The translations under genes and the position numbers were made by a program. This document shows positions 18,280-27,322 of a stretch of DNA of 64,000 nucleotides, piece after piece. The stretch is taken from contig JAJVII010000034.1 of the NCBI GenBank assembly GCA_022072085.1, positions 48,406 to 112,405 of the forward strand, written 5' to 3'. This DNA is from Phycisphaerae bacterium. Its GTDB lineage: Bacteria; Planctomycetota; Phycisphaerae; JAJVII01. The number at the start of each line of letters is the position of its first letter. Position 1 is the stretch's first letter. Under the pieces are notes generated by a model. The model was not told the origin of the DNA, did no database searches, and worked only from the letters and a program-made list of their open reading frames with translations.

Positions 18280-20166
18280 ATGGAAATCTGGGTATACAAC
18301 CAGTACACGGATATGCGGCAGGTTCACCCGCTCGAACGAGAGCTGGTGACCATCGGGCGCGAGCCCGACAACGACATCTGTCTGCCCAGCCCGTTCGTCT
18401 CTCGCCGCCACGCCAGGCTGGTCCGCGAGAACGGCCACTTCTTCGTCGAGAGCCTCGGGCTCAACGGCACGATCGTCGGCGCCATCGAGGTGCCGGCCAA
18501 CCAGCGGCTGCGGCTGGCCGTCGGCGACGAGATTCACATCGGCGAGTTCTCGCTCTTCCTCGTCGAGAAGGAAGCCAAGGGCCCGCCCTCAAAACGCGAG
18601 GAGGTCATCCCGCCTTCCCGCCGCGTCGTCGAGCTGGAGGAGAAGGTCCACTCCGAGCTGCTGGAGCGGCTGAACCTCCGCGTCGCCACGCACGTCTCCA
18701 AGGAAGACAGCGAATACGTCAACCTCATCAAGCGCCACCTGACCGAGATCATCGTCGGCTTCGCCGATCATATCGACCGCGACATGACCGAGTGGCTCTG
18801 CCGTGAGTTCCTGTGGCGGCAGGTGACCAGCGAGGTGACCCGCCGCACCACCGGCAAGAGCATTTACGGCGAATCGGTCGAGTCGACCGGCCAGATGGAG
18901 GCCAAGTACGAAGAGGCCGTCCGCGGCATCGTGCAGGACACCATCCGCGACCTGCCGTTGAAGATGACCCGCGACGGCCTCAAGGACGACCTGAACCTCG
19001 TCGAGCGCCGCTTCCCCCAGGCCTACAAGCGGGTCAGCGGCTGGATGACCGAGGGCCTCCGCGAGTACCTCGCCCGGCGGATGATCGCCAAGGACATCGA
19101 GGACGTGGTGCTCGGCCTCGGCCCGCTCCAGGACCTGCTGGAACTGCCCAACGTCAACGAAATCATGGTCGTCGGCCGCGATAAGATCTATGTCGAGAAG
19201 GACGGCGTGGTCACGCACATCGGCCGAAGCTTCTTCTCCGAGGAGGTCGTCCTTTCGATCATCGAGCGGATCATCACGCCGATCGGCCGACGCATCGACC
19301 GCAGCACGCCGCTGGTCGACGCCCGCCTGCCTGACGGCTCGCGCGTCAACGCGATCATCAACCCGCTGAGCCTGTCGGGGCCCTGCCTGACGATCCGCAA
19401 ATTCGCCGAGATACCGTTCACCATCGACGACCTGATCGAGCGAAAGTCCGTGACGGCCAAGACGGCCGGCTTCCTGCGGGCCTGCGTGCAGGGGCGAAAG
19501 AACGTGCTGATCAGCGGCGGCACGGGCTCGGGCAAGACGACGCTGCTGAACGTGCTGGCGGCGTTCATCCACGGCGACGAGCGCATCATCACCATTGAGG
19601 ACTCGGCCGAGCTTCAGTTGCCGCAGGAGCACTGGGTGCGGCTGGAAACGCGTCCGCCCAACGTCGAGGGCAAGGGTGCCTACGTCATCCGCGACCTGGT
19701 CCGCAACGCCCTGCGCATGCGGCCCGACCGCCTGATCGTCGGCGAGTGCCGCGGCGCCGAGGCCCTGGACATGCTCCAGGCCATGAACACCGGCCACAAC
19801 GGTTCGATGACCACGCTGCACGCGAACAACCCGACCGACACGCTGATGCGGCTGGAGACGATGGTCATGATGGCCGTGGATATGCCGGTCCGGGCGATCC
19901 GCGAGCAGATCCTGTCGGCGATCGACCTGATCGTGCAGGTCGCGCGGTTTAACGACGGCCAGCGCCGCGTGACGCACATCACCGAGGTGACTGACATCGA
20001 CCAGGACACCGGGCGGCTGGTGACCGAAGACATCTTTACTCTGCGCGGCGCGATGAGCGAGGGCCCCACGCCCGAGGGCGACCTGCGACACACGGGCTAC
20101 ATCCCGACATTCACCGAAGAGTTGATGGACAAGGACTTCATCAAGATCGACGTCTTCACGCGTTGA
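18280..20166 (+). CDS. cpaF: CpaF/TadA secretion ATPase with N-terminal FHA domain
   Basis: 628 residues. Residues about 1-95 are an FHA domain (I-G-R-E, S-R-R-H-A, L-N-G-T), a phospho-Thr reader. Residues about 120-290 are the helical N-terminal part of CpaF. The ATPase core has G-G-T-G-S-G-K-T-T near 412, an Asp box (R-P-D-R-L-I-V-G-E-C-R-G-A-E) and the His box (G-S-M-T-T-L-H-A). It is the full-length ATPase of the locus; the shorter paralogue is at 7383. Fusion of FHA to the motor implies direct regulation by phosphorylation, plausibly from the kinase encoded at 10965. The TadB gene follows within 13 nt. Confidence 0.92.
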   Translation: MEIWVYNQYTDMRQVHPLERELVTIGREPDNDICLPSPFVSRRHARLVRENGHFFVESLGLNGTIVGAIEVPANQRLRLAVGDEIHIGEFSLFLVEKEAKGPPSKREEVIPPSRRVVELEEKVHSELLERLNLRVATHVSKEDSEYVNLIKRHLTEIIVGFADHIDRDMTEWLCREFLWRQVTSEVTRRTTGKSIYGESVESTGQMEAKYEEAVRGIVQDTIRDLPLKMTRDGLKDDLNLVERRFPQAYKRVSGWMTEGLREYLARRMIAKDIEDVVLGLGPLQDLLELPNVNEIMVVGRDKIYVEKDGVVTHIGRSFFSEEVVLSIIERIITPIGRRIDRSTPLVDARLPDGSRVNAIINPLSLSGPCLTIRKFAEIPFTIDDLIERKSVTAKTAGFLRACVQGRKNVLISGGTGSGKTTLLNVLAAFIHGDERIITIEDSAELQLPQEHWVRLETRPPNVEGKGAYVIRDLVRNALRMRPDRLIVGECRGAEALDMLQAMNTGHNGSMTTLHANNPTDTLMRLETMVMMAVDMPVRAIREQILSAIDLIVQVARFNDGQRRVTHITEVTDIDQDTGRLVTEDIFTLRGAMSEGPTPEGDLRHTGYIPTFTEELMDKDFIKIDVFTR

Positions 20167-20179
20167 CGGAAAGCGGTTG

Positions 20180-21031
20180 ATGAGCGGCTGGACGGGCACA
20201 CTGATCTTCTCCCTGCTGATCTTCGGCACGGTCTTCGTGGCGATGATCGGGAGTTGGACGCCGTTCTACACATGGTTCGTCCGCGAAGAGGTGTTCTTCA
20301 CGCGGTCGTTCCATAAGCTCTACAAGCCGAACTGGTCGCCGCGATCGGCGGCGCTGTTTTCGGTATTCCTCGTGCCCATTCTGGGCATAGGGAGCTATTC
20401 GGTCATCGGGCACTGGCTGGCTGCGGTGATCATGGGCTTCTTCGCATTCCTCGCCCCGCGATGGGTCGTGCGGCTCATGCTCCGCAAGCGGCTCAAGAAG
20501 CTGGAAGACCAGATCGTCAGCGGCATTCAGACCCTGGCCAGCGGCGTGCGGGCGGGCCTGAACCTGGTGCAGTCGTTCGAACTGCTGGCCCGCAACGGTC
20601 CGGCCCCGTTGAATCAGGAAATCCGCCAGATGCTCCGCGAATACGAATACGGCCTGACGCTGGAGCAGGCGATGATCAACGCGGGCATCCGCATCGGAAG
20701 CCCGACGTATCGGCTGCTCTTCTCGGCGCTGGAGACGCACCGCCGCCGCGGCGGCAACCTCGGTGAGACGCTCGACCGAATCGCCGACGCGATCCGCGAG
20801 ATTCACCGACTGGAGAAGCAGGTGGACACGCTGACCGCCCAGGGCCGGGCGGCCGCCCGGATGATGGCCATCATGCCGATGTTCATCATTCTGATCCTCT
20901 GGATGATCGACCCGCGCGGCGTAGGGATGCTGTTCACCGACCCGGTCGGCAAGACGATCCTGCTGATCGTGGTCGTGCTGATCTTCCTGGGCTTCCTGTG
21001 GATCCGACGCATCATCGACATCGACATCTGA
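20180..21031 (+). CDS. tadB: TadB inner-membrane platform protein
   Basis: 283 residues. Type II secretion F-domain protein: two N-terminal transmembrane helices, a cytoplasmic helical bundle (L-A-S-G-V-R-A-G-L-N-L-V-Q-S-F-E-L-L near 120) and two C-terminal helices. A TTG directly precedes the chosen ATG. TadB forms the inner-membrane platform driven by CpaF. Located immediately after the FHA-CpaF gene and before tadC, the canonical order. Confidence 0.88.
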   Translation: MSGWTGTLIFSLLIFGTVFVAMIGSWTPFYTWFVREEVFFTRSFHKLYKPNWSPRSAALFSVFLVPILGIGSYSVIGHWLAAVIMGFFAFLAPRWVVRLMLRKRLKKLEDQIVSGIQTLASGVRAGLNLVQSFELLARNGPAPLNQEIRQMLREYEYGLTLEQAMINAGIRIGSPTYRLLFSALETHRRRGGNLGETLDRIADAIREIHRLEKQVDTLTAQGRAAARMMAIMPMFIILILWMIDPRGVGMLFTDPVGKTILLIVVVLIFLGFLWIRRIIDIDI

Positions 21032-21087
21032 CGGCGGGGACGTGGGACCGAAACTGAACGGGACGAGACTGTAGAACGGAAGCGCTC

Positions 21088-22014
21088 ATGATTCTTGCCG
21101 CCGGCATGGCGACCTACGTGATGACCGTCCTGGTCAGCGTTTCCATATTCTTCATGGTCTTCCTGTTCATTTACGGACTGTTCAACCAGCCGGTCGAAAT
21201 CCGCTACAGCTATCAACGCGAAGCGGCGATCATGGCCGGCCACACCGACCGCCAGACGGTGTATGAGGTCTCCTGGCTGGGCCCGCTGATGTGGGTGATG
21301 TTGTCGCTGTCGTCGGGCCTGTCGCTGCCGAGGCTCAAGCGCCGCCTGCGGCGCAACCTGATCGCCAGCGGCAATCCCAACTACTACTCGGTGAACGAAT
21401 TCCTGGCGCTGGCCATGATGAGCGGCACGAGCCTGGCGGCCATGACGCTGGTCGTCAGCTACTTTCCTGCGTTCGGGTTCAATCAGCTCTGGGCCGTGTT
21501 CCTCTTTGCCCTGGGATTCATGCTGCCGATCATCCACCTGGCCCAGGTCGCGCGAACGCGGACGCGGACGATCAGCAAGCGCGTCCCCTATTCCCTGGAC
21601 CTGATCGCGCTGAGCATGGGCGCCGGGGCGACGTTCACCGAGGCCGTGACCACGCTGGTCCGCGAGGATCCGACCGACGAGTTCAACCAGGAACTCGCCC
21701 AGGTGCTGGCCGAGGTGGAACTGGGCAAGACCCGCAACGAGGCCCTCCAGTCCCTGGCCGACCGCATCCCGCTGGAGAGCCTGCGCATGATCGTCGGCGC
21801 GATCATCCAGGCCGAGAGCCTGGGCACGCCGCTGACCGACGTGCTCAAGTCGCAGGCGAACCTGCTGCGGCATCAGCGTTCGGTCCGGGCCGAGAAACTG
21901 GCCGCCACCGCGTCGGTGCGGATTCTCATCCCGTCGATGGTGATCCTGCTGTCGGTCGTGCTGGTGGTCTTCGCGCCGATCATCCTGCGCTGGTTCAAGG
22001 GCGAACTGTTCTAG
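21088..22014 (+). CDS. tadC: TadC inner-membrane platform protein
   Basis: 308 residues. Second F-domain protein: N-terminal helix, a pair of helices about 110-150, the T2SSF bundle (L-D-L-I-A-L-S-M-G-A-G-A-T-F-T-E-A, then L-G-T-P-L-T-D-V-L) and a C-terminal helix. Works with TadB. The FHA protein gene begins 10 nt after its stop. Confidence 0.88.
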   Translation: MILAAGMATYVMTVLVSVSIFFMVFLFIYGLFNQPVEIRYSYQREAAIMAGHTDRQTVYEVSWLGPLMWVMLSLSSGLSLPRLKRRLRRNLIASGNPNYYSVNEFLALAMMSGTSLAAMTLVVSYFPAFGFNQLWAVFLFALGFMLPIIHLAQVARTRTRTISKRVPYSLDLIALSMGAGATFTEAVTTLVREDPTDEFNQELAQVLAEVELGKTRNEALQSLADRIPLESLRMIVGAIIQAESLGTPLTDVLKSQANLLRHQRSVRAEKLAATASVRILIPSMVILLSVVLVVFAPIILRWFKGELF

Positions 22015-22024
22015 AGAGCGAGCG

Positions 22025-23107
22025 ATGGCCAAGCAAACAAGCAAACCTGCCAGACTGACCTTCACCCGCGGCCCGCAGCGCGGGCAGGTGATCGAACTGA
22101 CCAAGATGATGAACGTCCTGGGTCGCGACCGCACCTGCGACATTGTCATCCAGGACGAGTATGCCTCGCGGCAGCACGCCCGGGTCATCGTTGAGGGCAG
22201 CCGCGTCCGCCTGGTCAACACCTCGCCCAACGGCACGAAAATCAACGGTAAGGCGGTCGAGCAGGCCGTTCTCAACGACGGCGACCTGCTGGGTTTTGGA
22301 CTGGAGACCGAGCTGCGATACGAGGTGGGCGTCGCGGAATCGGCGCACCCCGGCGGGACGCCCCCGCCGCCGCTGCCGGATGCGACCAAGCGCATCCCGC
22401 GCACCAGCGAACTGCCCAAGGGAAAGGCCGAGCCCGCCGAATCGGCCGCCCAGCCGCCGGACAGCCAGCGCAAGTTCAAGAAGCCGACGATGATCGTCTG
22501 GGTCGTCGGCTACATCGTCGTGTTCGCCGTCCTCGTGGTGTTCCTCAACTGGTTCTTCAAGTCCGAGAAGAACGGGCCGGGCATCGGCGGTCCGCTGACC
22601 GACGAGGAGATCCGCAAGTCACTGGCCGAGCCGATGGAACTCAAGGCCCTGAGCCCGCGCGAAGCGGCCGAGGCCCTGGCCAAAGCCAACAACGGCTACG
22701 ACGCCTGGGTGAACAAGACGGCCGGCCCCGACCAGCTCTACTGGACGCTGCAGGATTACAAGACGTCGCTGGCCTACAAGCACGCCGATCATTTCTCGGG
22801 CGAGGAAACAAAATACCAGGGCCGCATGGATGAGATTATCAACGCCCTGGCCGAGAAGCCGCACTATGAAGTGCAGCCCAACGGGAGCAAGGTCTGGGTC
22901 GTGGGCGAGGTGATCGCAGCCTACAAGAACGCCTACCGGGCCCAGCGCATGGGCGACTGGGTCACCGCGGAGGCCGGCTATCACTATGTGCTGACGCTGG
23001 TTCCGGACACGCAGCACCCGATCTACCTCAACGTCCGCAAGCAGTTGAACATCGTCCAGGAAGCCCTGCGTGCGATGCGCGCCCGCCAGGGCCCCAAGGA
23101 GTGGTGA
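22025..23107 (+). CDS. FHA-domain membrane protein
   Basis: 360 residues. The FHA domain spans about 5-105 (L-G-R-D, S-R-Q-H-A, N-G-T near 74). A Pro-rich linker leads to one transmembrane helix (about 157-180) and a C-terminal soluble region (about 195-360) with helical, TPR-like character. The topology (FHA in the cytoplasm, helical domain outside) mirrors the kinase at 10965. Last gene of the locus; dinB is convergent 15 nt downstream. Likely a phospho-Thr receptor tied to the pilus machine; the partner is unknown. Confidence 0.8.
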   Translation: MAKQTSKPARLTFTRGPQRGQVIELTKMMNVLGRDRTCDIVIQDEYASRQHARVIVEGSRVRLVNTSPNGTKINGKAVEQAVLNDGDLLGFGLETELRYEVGVAESAHPGGTPPPPLPDATKRIPRTSELPKGKAEPAESAAQPPDSQRKFKKPTMIVWVVGYIVVFAVLVVFLNWFFKSEKNGPGIGGPLTDEEIRKSLAEPMELKALSPREAAEALAKANNGYDAWVNKTAGPDQLYWTLQDYKTSLAYKHADHFSGEETKYQGRMDEIINALAEKPHYEVQPNGSKVWVVGEVIAAYKNAYRAQRMGDWVTAEAGYHYVLTLVPDTQHPIYLNVRKQLNIVQEALRAMRARQGPKEW

Positions 23108-23122
23108 CGGGCGGACGGCAGG

Positions 23123-24319
23123 CTATTCGTCGGCTTCGGGCCGCTTCGCCCGCAGTCGTCCGCCGCGCCCGATGACCCCCTTGCCGAACCGGTCCACGAT
23201 CCGATCCACGGCCCGGTCCAGTTCGCCCTGGCGGGCCTGGTCCGGATCGGGAAACAGCGACCCCTGGCCAGTGCCTCGCGCCTGCAGCCCGCTGGCTGTC
23301 GCACCAATCAGCCGAACAGGCCGAAAGCCCTGTTTCGCCCATTCGTCAAACAGCGACTTGGCCGCCGCCCACAGCAGGTTGGTGCGGTCCGTCGGTTCGC
23401 CCAGCGTGCGGCTGCGCGTGATGGTCTTGAAGTCGCCGTAGCGTATCTTCAGCGTCACCGTGCGGGCGGCCAGTCCGTGTCTGCGGCAGCGTCGGGCCAC
23501 CTGTTCGACTTGTCCCAGCAGGACGCCGGCCACCTGCTCGGGGTCGGGCAGGTCTCGCGGAAAGGTCGTCTCCTGTCCGATGCTCTTGGCGGCGTGGTCC
23601 GGCGTCACGTCGCGGTCGTCCAGCCCGCGGGCCAGCCGCCAGTAGTGCTCCCCGCTACGTCCGAACATCCGCGTCAGCTCCAGCCGATCAATCTCACGAA
23701 GCTGGCCGATCGTCTTCACTCCGATGCCGTCGAGCTGCGCCGCCGTTGCCGCCCCGACACCCCACAGTTTGCGGATGGGCAGGGGGTCGAGCAACTCGGC
23801 CACCCGCCCGGGTTCGACGATTGTCAGCCCATCGGGCTTTTGCAGGTCGCTGGCCAGCTTGGCCAGGAACTTGTTGGGCGCCAGCCCGACCGACGCGGTC
23901 AGGCCGACTTCGTCGCGGACGGCCTGCTTGATCCGGGCGGCGGTCCGCTCGGGCGGGCCCAGCAGCCGCTCGGTACCCGTCAGGTCCAGGAACGCCTCGT
24001 CGATGCTCAGCGGCTCGACCAGTGGGGTGAAGCGGTCGAAGATGGCGAATATCTGCTCGCTGACCTGCCCGTAGCGGGCCCCGCGGACGGGCAGGACGAT
24101 GGCCTGCGGACAGAGCCGGATGGCCGTCGCCATGGGCATGGCCGAGTGGCAGCCGAACACGCGGGCCTCGTAGCTGGCGGTGCTGACGACGCCGCGGCCT
24201 TTCGGATCGCCGCCGACCAGCAACGGTCGGCCGCGAAGCTCAGGGTTGTCCAGTTTCTCGACGGCGGCGAAGAACTCGTCCATGTCGACGTGCAGGATGT
24301 GGCGGGTCGCGGCGTCCAT
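23123..24319 (-). CDS. dinB: DNA polymerase IV (Y family)
   Basis: About 398 residues. Catalytic acids are intact: D12 in H-V-D-M-D-E-F-F and D-E in L-S-I-D-E-A-F-L-D. Helix-hairpin-helix region (L-W-G-V-G-A-A-T-A-A-Q-L) and C-terminal little finger present. Performs translesion synthesis. A -10-like TATAAT (complement of 24329-24334) ends 9 nt before the chosen ATG at 24319, so the mRNA may be leaderless; an ATG 6 codons upstream overlaps that -10 and is unlikely. Convergent with the pilus locus. Confidence 0.92.
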   Translation of the reverse strand: MDAATRHILHVDMDEFFAAVEKLDNPELRGRPLLVGGDPKGRGVVSTASYEARVFGCHSAMPMATAIRLCPQAIVLPVRGARYGQVSEQIFAIFDRFTPLVEPLSIDEAFLDLTGTERLLGPPERTAARIKQAVRDEVGLTASVGLAPNKFLAKLASDLQKPDGLTIVEPGRVAELLDPLPIRKLWGVGAATAAQLDGIGVKTIGQLREIDRLELTRMFGRSGEHYWRLARGLDDRDVTPDHAAKSIGQETTFPRDLPDPEQVAGVLLGQVEQVARRCRRHGLAARTVTLKIRYGDFKTITRSRTLGEPTDRTNLLWAAAKSLFDEWAKQGFRPVRLIGATASGLQARGTGQGSLFPDPDQARQGELDRAVDRIVDRFGKGVIGRGGRLRAKRPEADE

Positions 24320-24328
24320 GGCGCCGGC

Positions 24329-24334
24329 ATTATA
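24329..24334 (-). promoter_or_regulatory. -10 element (TATAAT) of dinB
   Basis: A consensus TATAAT on the minus strand whose predicted start point (about 24322) falls about 3 nt before the ATG of dinB. No clear -35 was seen. Confidence 0.45.
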
Positions 24335-24464
24335 CACCGGCTGACCCGTCGGCGGGGCTTGCGGCAGAAGTCTCTGGCTGTCGCCGCCCCTGCGTGCTAC
24401 GATGCCCGCTTTACCGGCGCCCGTTCATGCCAACCGGAGTGACATCCAGAATCAGAGGCAGCGA

Positions 24465-25703
24465 ATGAAAGTTCTGGTCATTAACTGCGGCAGCAGTTCG
24501 ATCAAGTATGACCTGTTCGAAACTGAGACCGAGGCATCCCTGGCCCGGGGGCTGATGGAGGCCATCGGCTCGCCGCAGGCCAGTTTCACTCACAAAGTCG
24601 CCGGCGGAGGCGAGGCCAAGGTTGCCCTGGCAGCCGACGTCGGCTACGAGCAGGGCGTGCAGACCATCGTCGAGGCCCTCTGCGGCCGCGGACCGGCCGG
24701 CCGCAAGACCGGGCGGGTCATCGACACCCCGGCAGCCATCGAGGCCGTCGGTCATCGCGTCGTGCACGGCGGCGAGAAGCTCACCGCGCCGGCGGTCATC
24801 GACGAGGCCATCCTCGCGACCATCGCCGAAAACAACGAGCTGGCCCCGCTGCACAACCCGGCCAACCTCAAGGGCATCAACGCGGCGCGCCAGGTGCTGC
24901 CGGACGTGACCCACGTCGCCGTGATGGACACAGCCTTTCACGCCGCCAAGCCCGAGGTCAACCGCTACTATCCGATCCCCTACGAGTGGCACGCGAAATA
25001 CCGCATCTACCGCTACGGCTTCCACGGCTCCAGCCACCAGTACGTCAGCGAGGAGGCCGCCCGCTGGCTGGCCAAGTCGCCCGCCGACACGGCCGTCATC
25101 ACCTGCCACCTCGGCAACGGCTGCACCATCGCCGCGGTCCGGGGCGGCAAGACGTGGGACATCTCGATGGGCTTCACGCCGCTGGAAGGCCTGATGATGG
25201 GCACGCGGTCGGGCTCGATCGACCCGGCCATCGTTCAGTTCCTCGTCGAGAACAAGGGCATGTCGATGGCCGAGGTCTTCCAGGCCCTCCAGAAGAAGAG
25301 CGGCCTGCTGGGCATCAGCGGCCGGAGCAACGACATGCGCCAGGTGGTAGAGTCGGCAGAGTCCGGCGACGCCCGCAGCGAGTTGGCCATCGGGATGTTC
25401 GTCACCCGCTGCAAACAGTGGATCGGCGCCTTGCTGGCCGAACTGGGCTGCAAGGCCGACGCGGTCGTCTTCACCGGCGGCATCGGGCAGTTCGCCAAGG
25501 CCGTCCGCAAGCGGATATGCAAAGGCCTCGAACCGCTCGGCATCGTCCTGGACGAGCATGCCAACCAGGCCGCCACCGGCCGCGGCGCCGAGTGCGTGTC
25601 GGCTGACGGTTCACCGGTGAAGATCCTTGTCATCGCGACCAATGAGGAACTTGTGATCGCCCGGGCGGCCGCTGCGCTGGCCACAGCGCTGGCTCAGCGC
25701 TGA
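24465..25703 (+). CDS. ackA: Acetate kinase
   Basis: About 412 residues from the ATG at 24465, which begins M-K-V-L-V-I-N-C-G-S-S-S, the first ATPase-fold phosphate motif of acetate kinases. Further signatures are H-L-G-N-G-C-T, G-T-R-S-G-S-I-D-P and V-F-T-G-G-I-G. Interconverts acetate and acetyl phosphate with ATP, suggesting fermentative or overflow acetate metabolism. No phosphotransacetylase gene is adjacent. An in-frame ATG 21 codons upstream gives a non-family extension. The marC gene follows after 23 nt. Confidence 0.95.
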   Translation: MKVLVINCGSSSIKYDLFETETEASLARGLMEAIGSPQASFTHKVAGGGEAKVALAADVGYEQGVQTIVEALCGRGPAGRKTGRVIDTPAAIEAVGHRVVHGGEKLTAPAVIDEAILATIAENNELAPLHNPANLKGINAARQVLPDVTHVAVMDTAFHAAKPEVNRYYPIPYEWHAKYRIYRYGFHGSSHQYVSEEAARWLAKSPADTAVITCHLGNGCTIAAVRGGKTWDISMGFTPLEGLMMGTRSGSIDPAIVQFLVENKGMSMAEVFQALQKKSGLLGISGRSNDMRQVVESAESGDARSELAIGMFVTRCKQWIGALLAELGCKADAVVFTGGIGQFAKAVRKRICKGLEPLGIVLDEHANQAATGRGAECVSADGSPVKILVIATNEELVIARAAAALATALAQR

Positions 25704-25726
25704 GCCGGCGTGAAGGACGGACCATC

Positions 25727-26347
25727 GTGACCCCCGCGACGCGCAGTTTCTTTGAAGCCGTGCTGAGCATCTTCGCCATCGTCAACCCCATCGGGACGCT
25801 GCCGGTCTTTGCCGGCATGACCGAAGGCATGTCGCCACCTCTGCGGCGGCGCGTCTTCCGCCTGGCCGGCCTGGTGGCATTCTGCATCATCGCCATCATG
25901 GCCGTCACCGGCCGATTTATCATCGACCAGGTATTTCACATCACGCTGGATGAGTTCGCGCTGGGCGGCGGGCTGCTGCTGATCGTCGTGGGCATCTACC
26001 AGATGATCGTGGGCCTGGCCCGGCACACCGGCCCCCCGCTGGACGCTGACCAGGGCGCCCGGCTGGCCGTCACGCCGCTGGCCAGCCCGCTGCTGGTCGG
26101 CCCGGGCACGATTGTCACGGTCATGCTGATCGTCAGCCGCCACGGCCCCCTCTACGGCCTGTCCGCCAGCGTCGTTGCGTTCGTGTTCGTGATGCTGGTG
26201 CTCCATTTCTCCCACCACATATTGAAGCTGATGGGGCGCGTCGGCTCAATCGCGGTCGGGCGGGTCATGCAGATATTCATCATCAGCATCGGCGTTCACT
26301 TCGTGGTCATGGCCCTGAAGCGGATATTCCCGCTGCTGGCGCCATGA
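25727..26347 (+). CDS. MarC-family integral membrane protein
   Basis: 206 residues with six hydrophobic segments. The N-terminus F-A-I-V-N-P-I-G-T-L-P-V-F and the mid-protein P-L-L-V-G-P-G-T are the MarC family signatures. Starts with GTG at 25727. The function of MarC proteins is not established; the old link to antibiotic resistance does not hold. Co-directional with ackA and directly upstream of the RNase P RNA. Confidence 0.85.
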   Translation: MTPATRSFFEAVLSIFAIVNPIGTLPVFAGMTEGMSPPLRRRVFRLAGLVAFCIIAIMAVTGRFIIDQVFHITLDEFALGGGLLLIVVGIYQMIVGLARHTGPPLDADQGARLAVTPLASPLLVGPGTIVTVMLIVSRHGPLYGLSASVVAFVFVMLVLHFSHHILKLMGRVGSIAVGRVMQIFIISIGVHFVVMALKRIFPLLAP

Positions 26348-26392
26348 GGGGTTGGCCGACGCGGGCGATTCCGCGCGTCCGGCGGCAACGGA

Positions 26393-26401
26393 TGATATAA
26401 T
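26393..26401 (+). promoter_or_regulatory. Extended -10 promoter of rnpB
   Basis: TGATATAAT, an extended -10 element, 10 nt before the predicted 5' end of the RNase P RNA. No good -35, as expected for extended -10 promoters. Confidence 0.7.
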
Positions 26402-26410
26402 GCACGTGGA

Positions 26411-26822
<412 letters not shown>

Positions 26823-26832
26823 TGTTCACGCT

Positions 26833-26871
26833 GAGCCGCTCGGCGCACGCCGCCGGGCGGCTCGCTCTTTT
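26833..26871 (+). terminator. Terminator of rnpB
   Basis: A GAGCCGC...GCGGCTC stem with inner GGCG/GCCG pairing, then GCTCTTTT. Begins about 11 nt after the 3' strand of P1. Confidence 0.7.
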
Positions 26872-27322
26872 GCCTGGGCCGTCGCAAGACCGATCACCCG
26901 AAAATTTCCCGAAAATAGTTCATGCCCGGACTTGCCGTTCGCCGATTGTTAGGCTATGGTGTTAGGTGAAAGGTAAGTTGTTCCCCGGGCATGGCTCGGA
27001 GCGACTGAGCAGCCACGGCGGCTGTCGGCTGACCCGCTGACGGTCGCGTGCAGGCGGCTCTTGAAAAGTTTTTCCGATGGCTGGCTTGGCGAAGGATTGT
27101 CAGTCCGCCATTTCCGCGGATTTGGGCCAGAAAACGGCCGCAAGTCGCCTGGTACATCTATATGTGGGGCTCGAAGATTCATTCAAGCCCAGATATGGGG
27201 GTAGCCGATTGTTAGGTACCCAGAGGCGGTTTGCCCCGGGAACCGGCCGCGGATGCACTTGAGGAGTGGGCGGATACTCGCCGGATTCGCCCCCTCCGGA
27301 GCAATGGAAGGATCCATAACCG
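26872..27322 (+). other. Intergenic leader upstream of lexA region with repeated TGTTAGG motifs
   Basis: About 450 bp without a convincing gene. It contains a promoter (26932-26960) and a 13-nt exact direct repeat, GCCGATTGTTAGG, at 26941-26953 and 27204-27216. A further TGTTAGG at 26960-26966 means two copies flank the -10. A 61-codon open frame (27077-27262) has no ribosome site. The region may hold a long 5' leader, an sRNA, or SOS operators. Confidence 0.5.
26932..26960 (+). promoter_or_regulatory. Promoter upstream of the lexA region
   Basis: TTGCCG (26932-26937), 17 bp, TATGGT (26955-26960). TGTTAGG copies lie at 26947-26953 and 26960-26966, one inside the spacer and one at the -10 edge, positions suited to repressor binding. 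Predicted start near 26967, about 800 nt before lexA. Confidence 0.5.
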
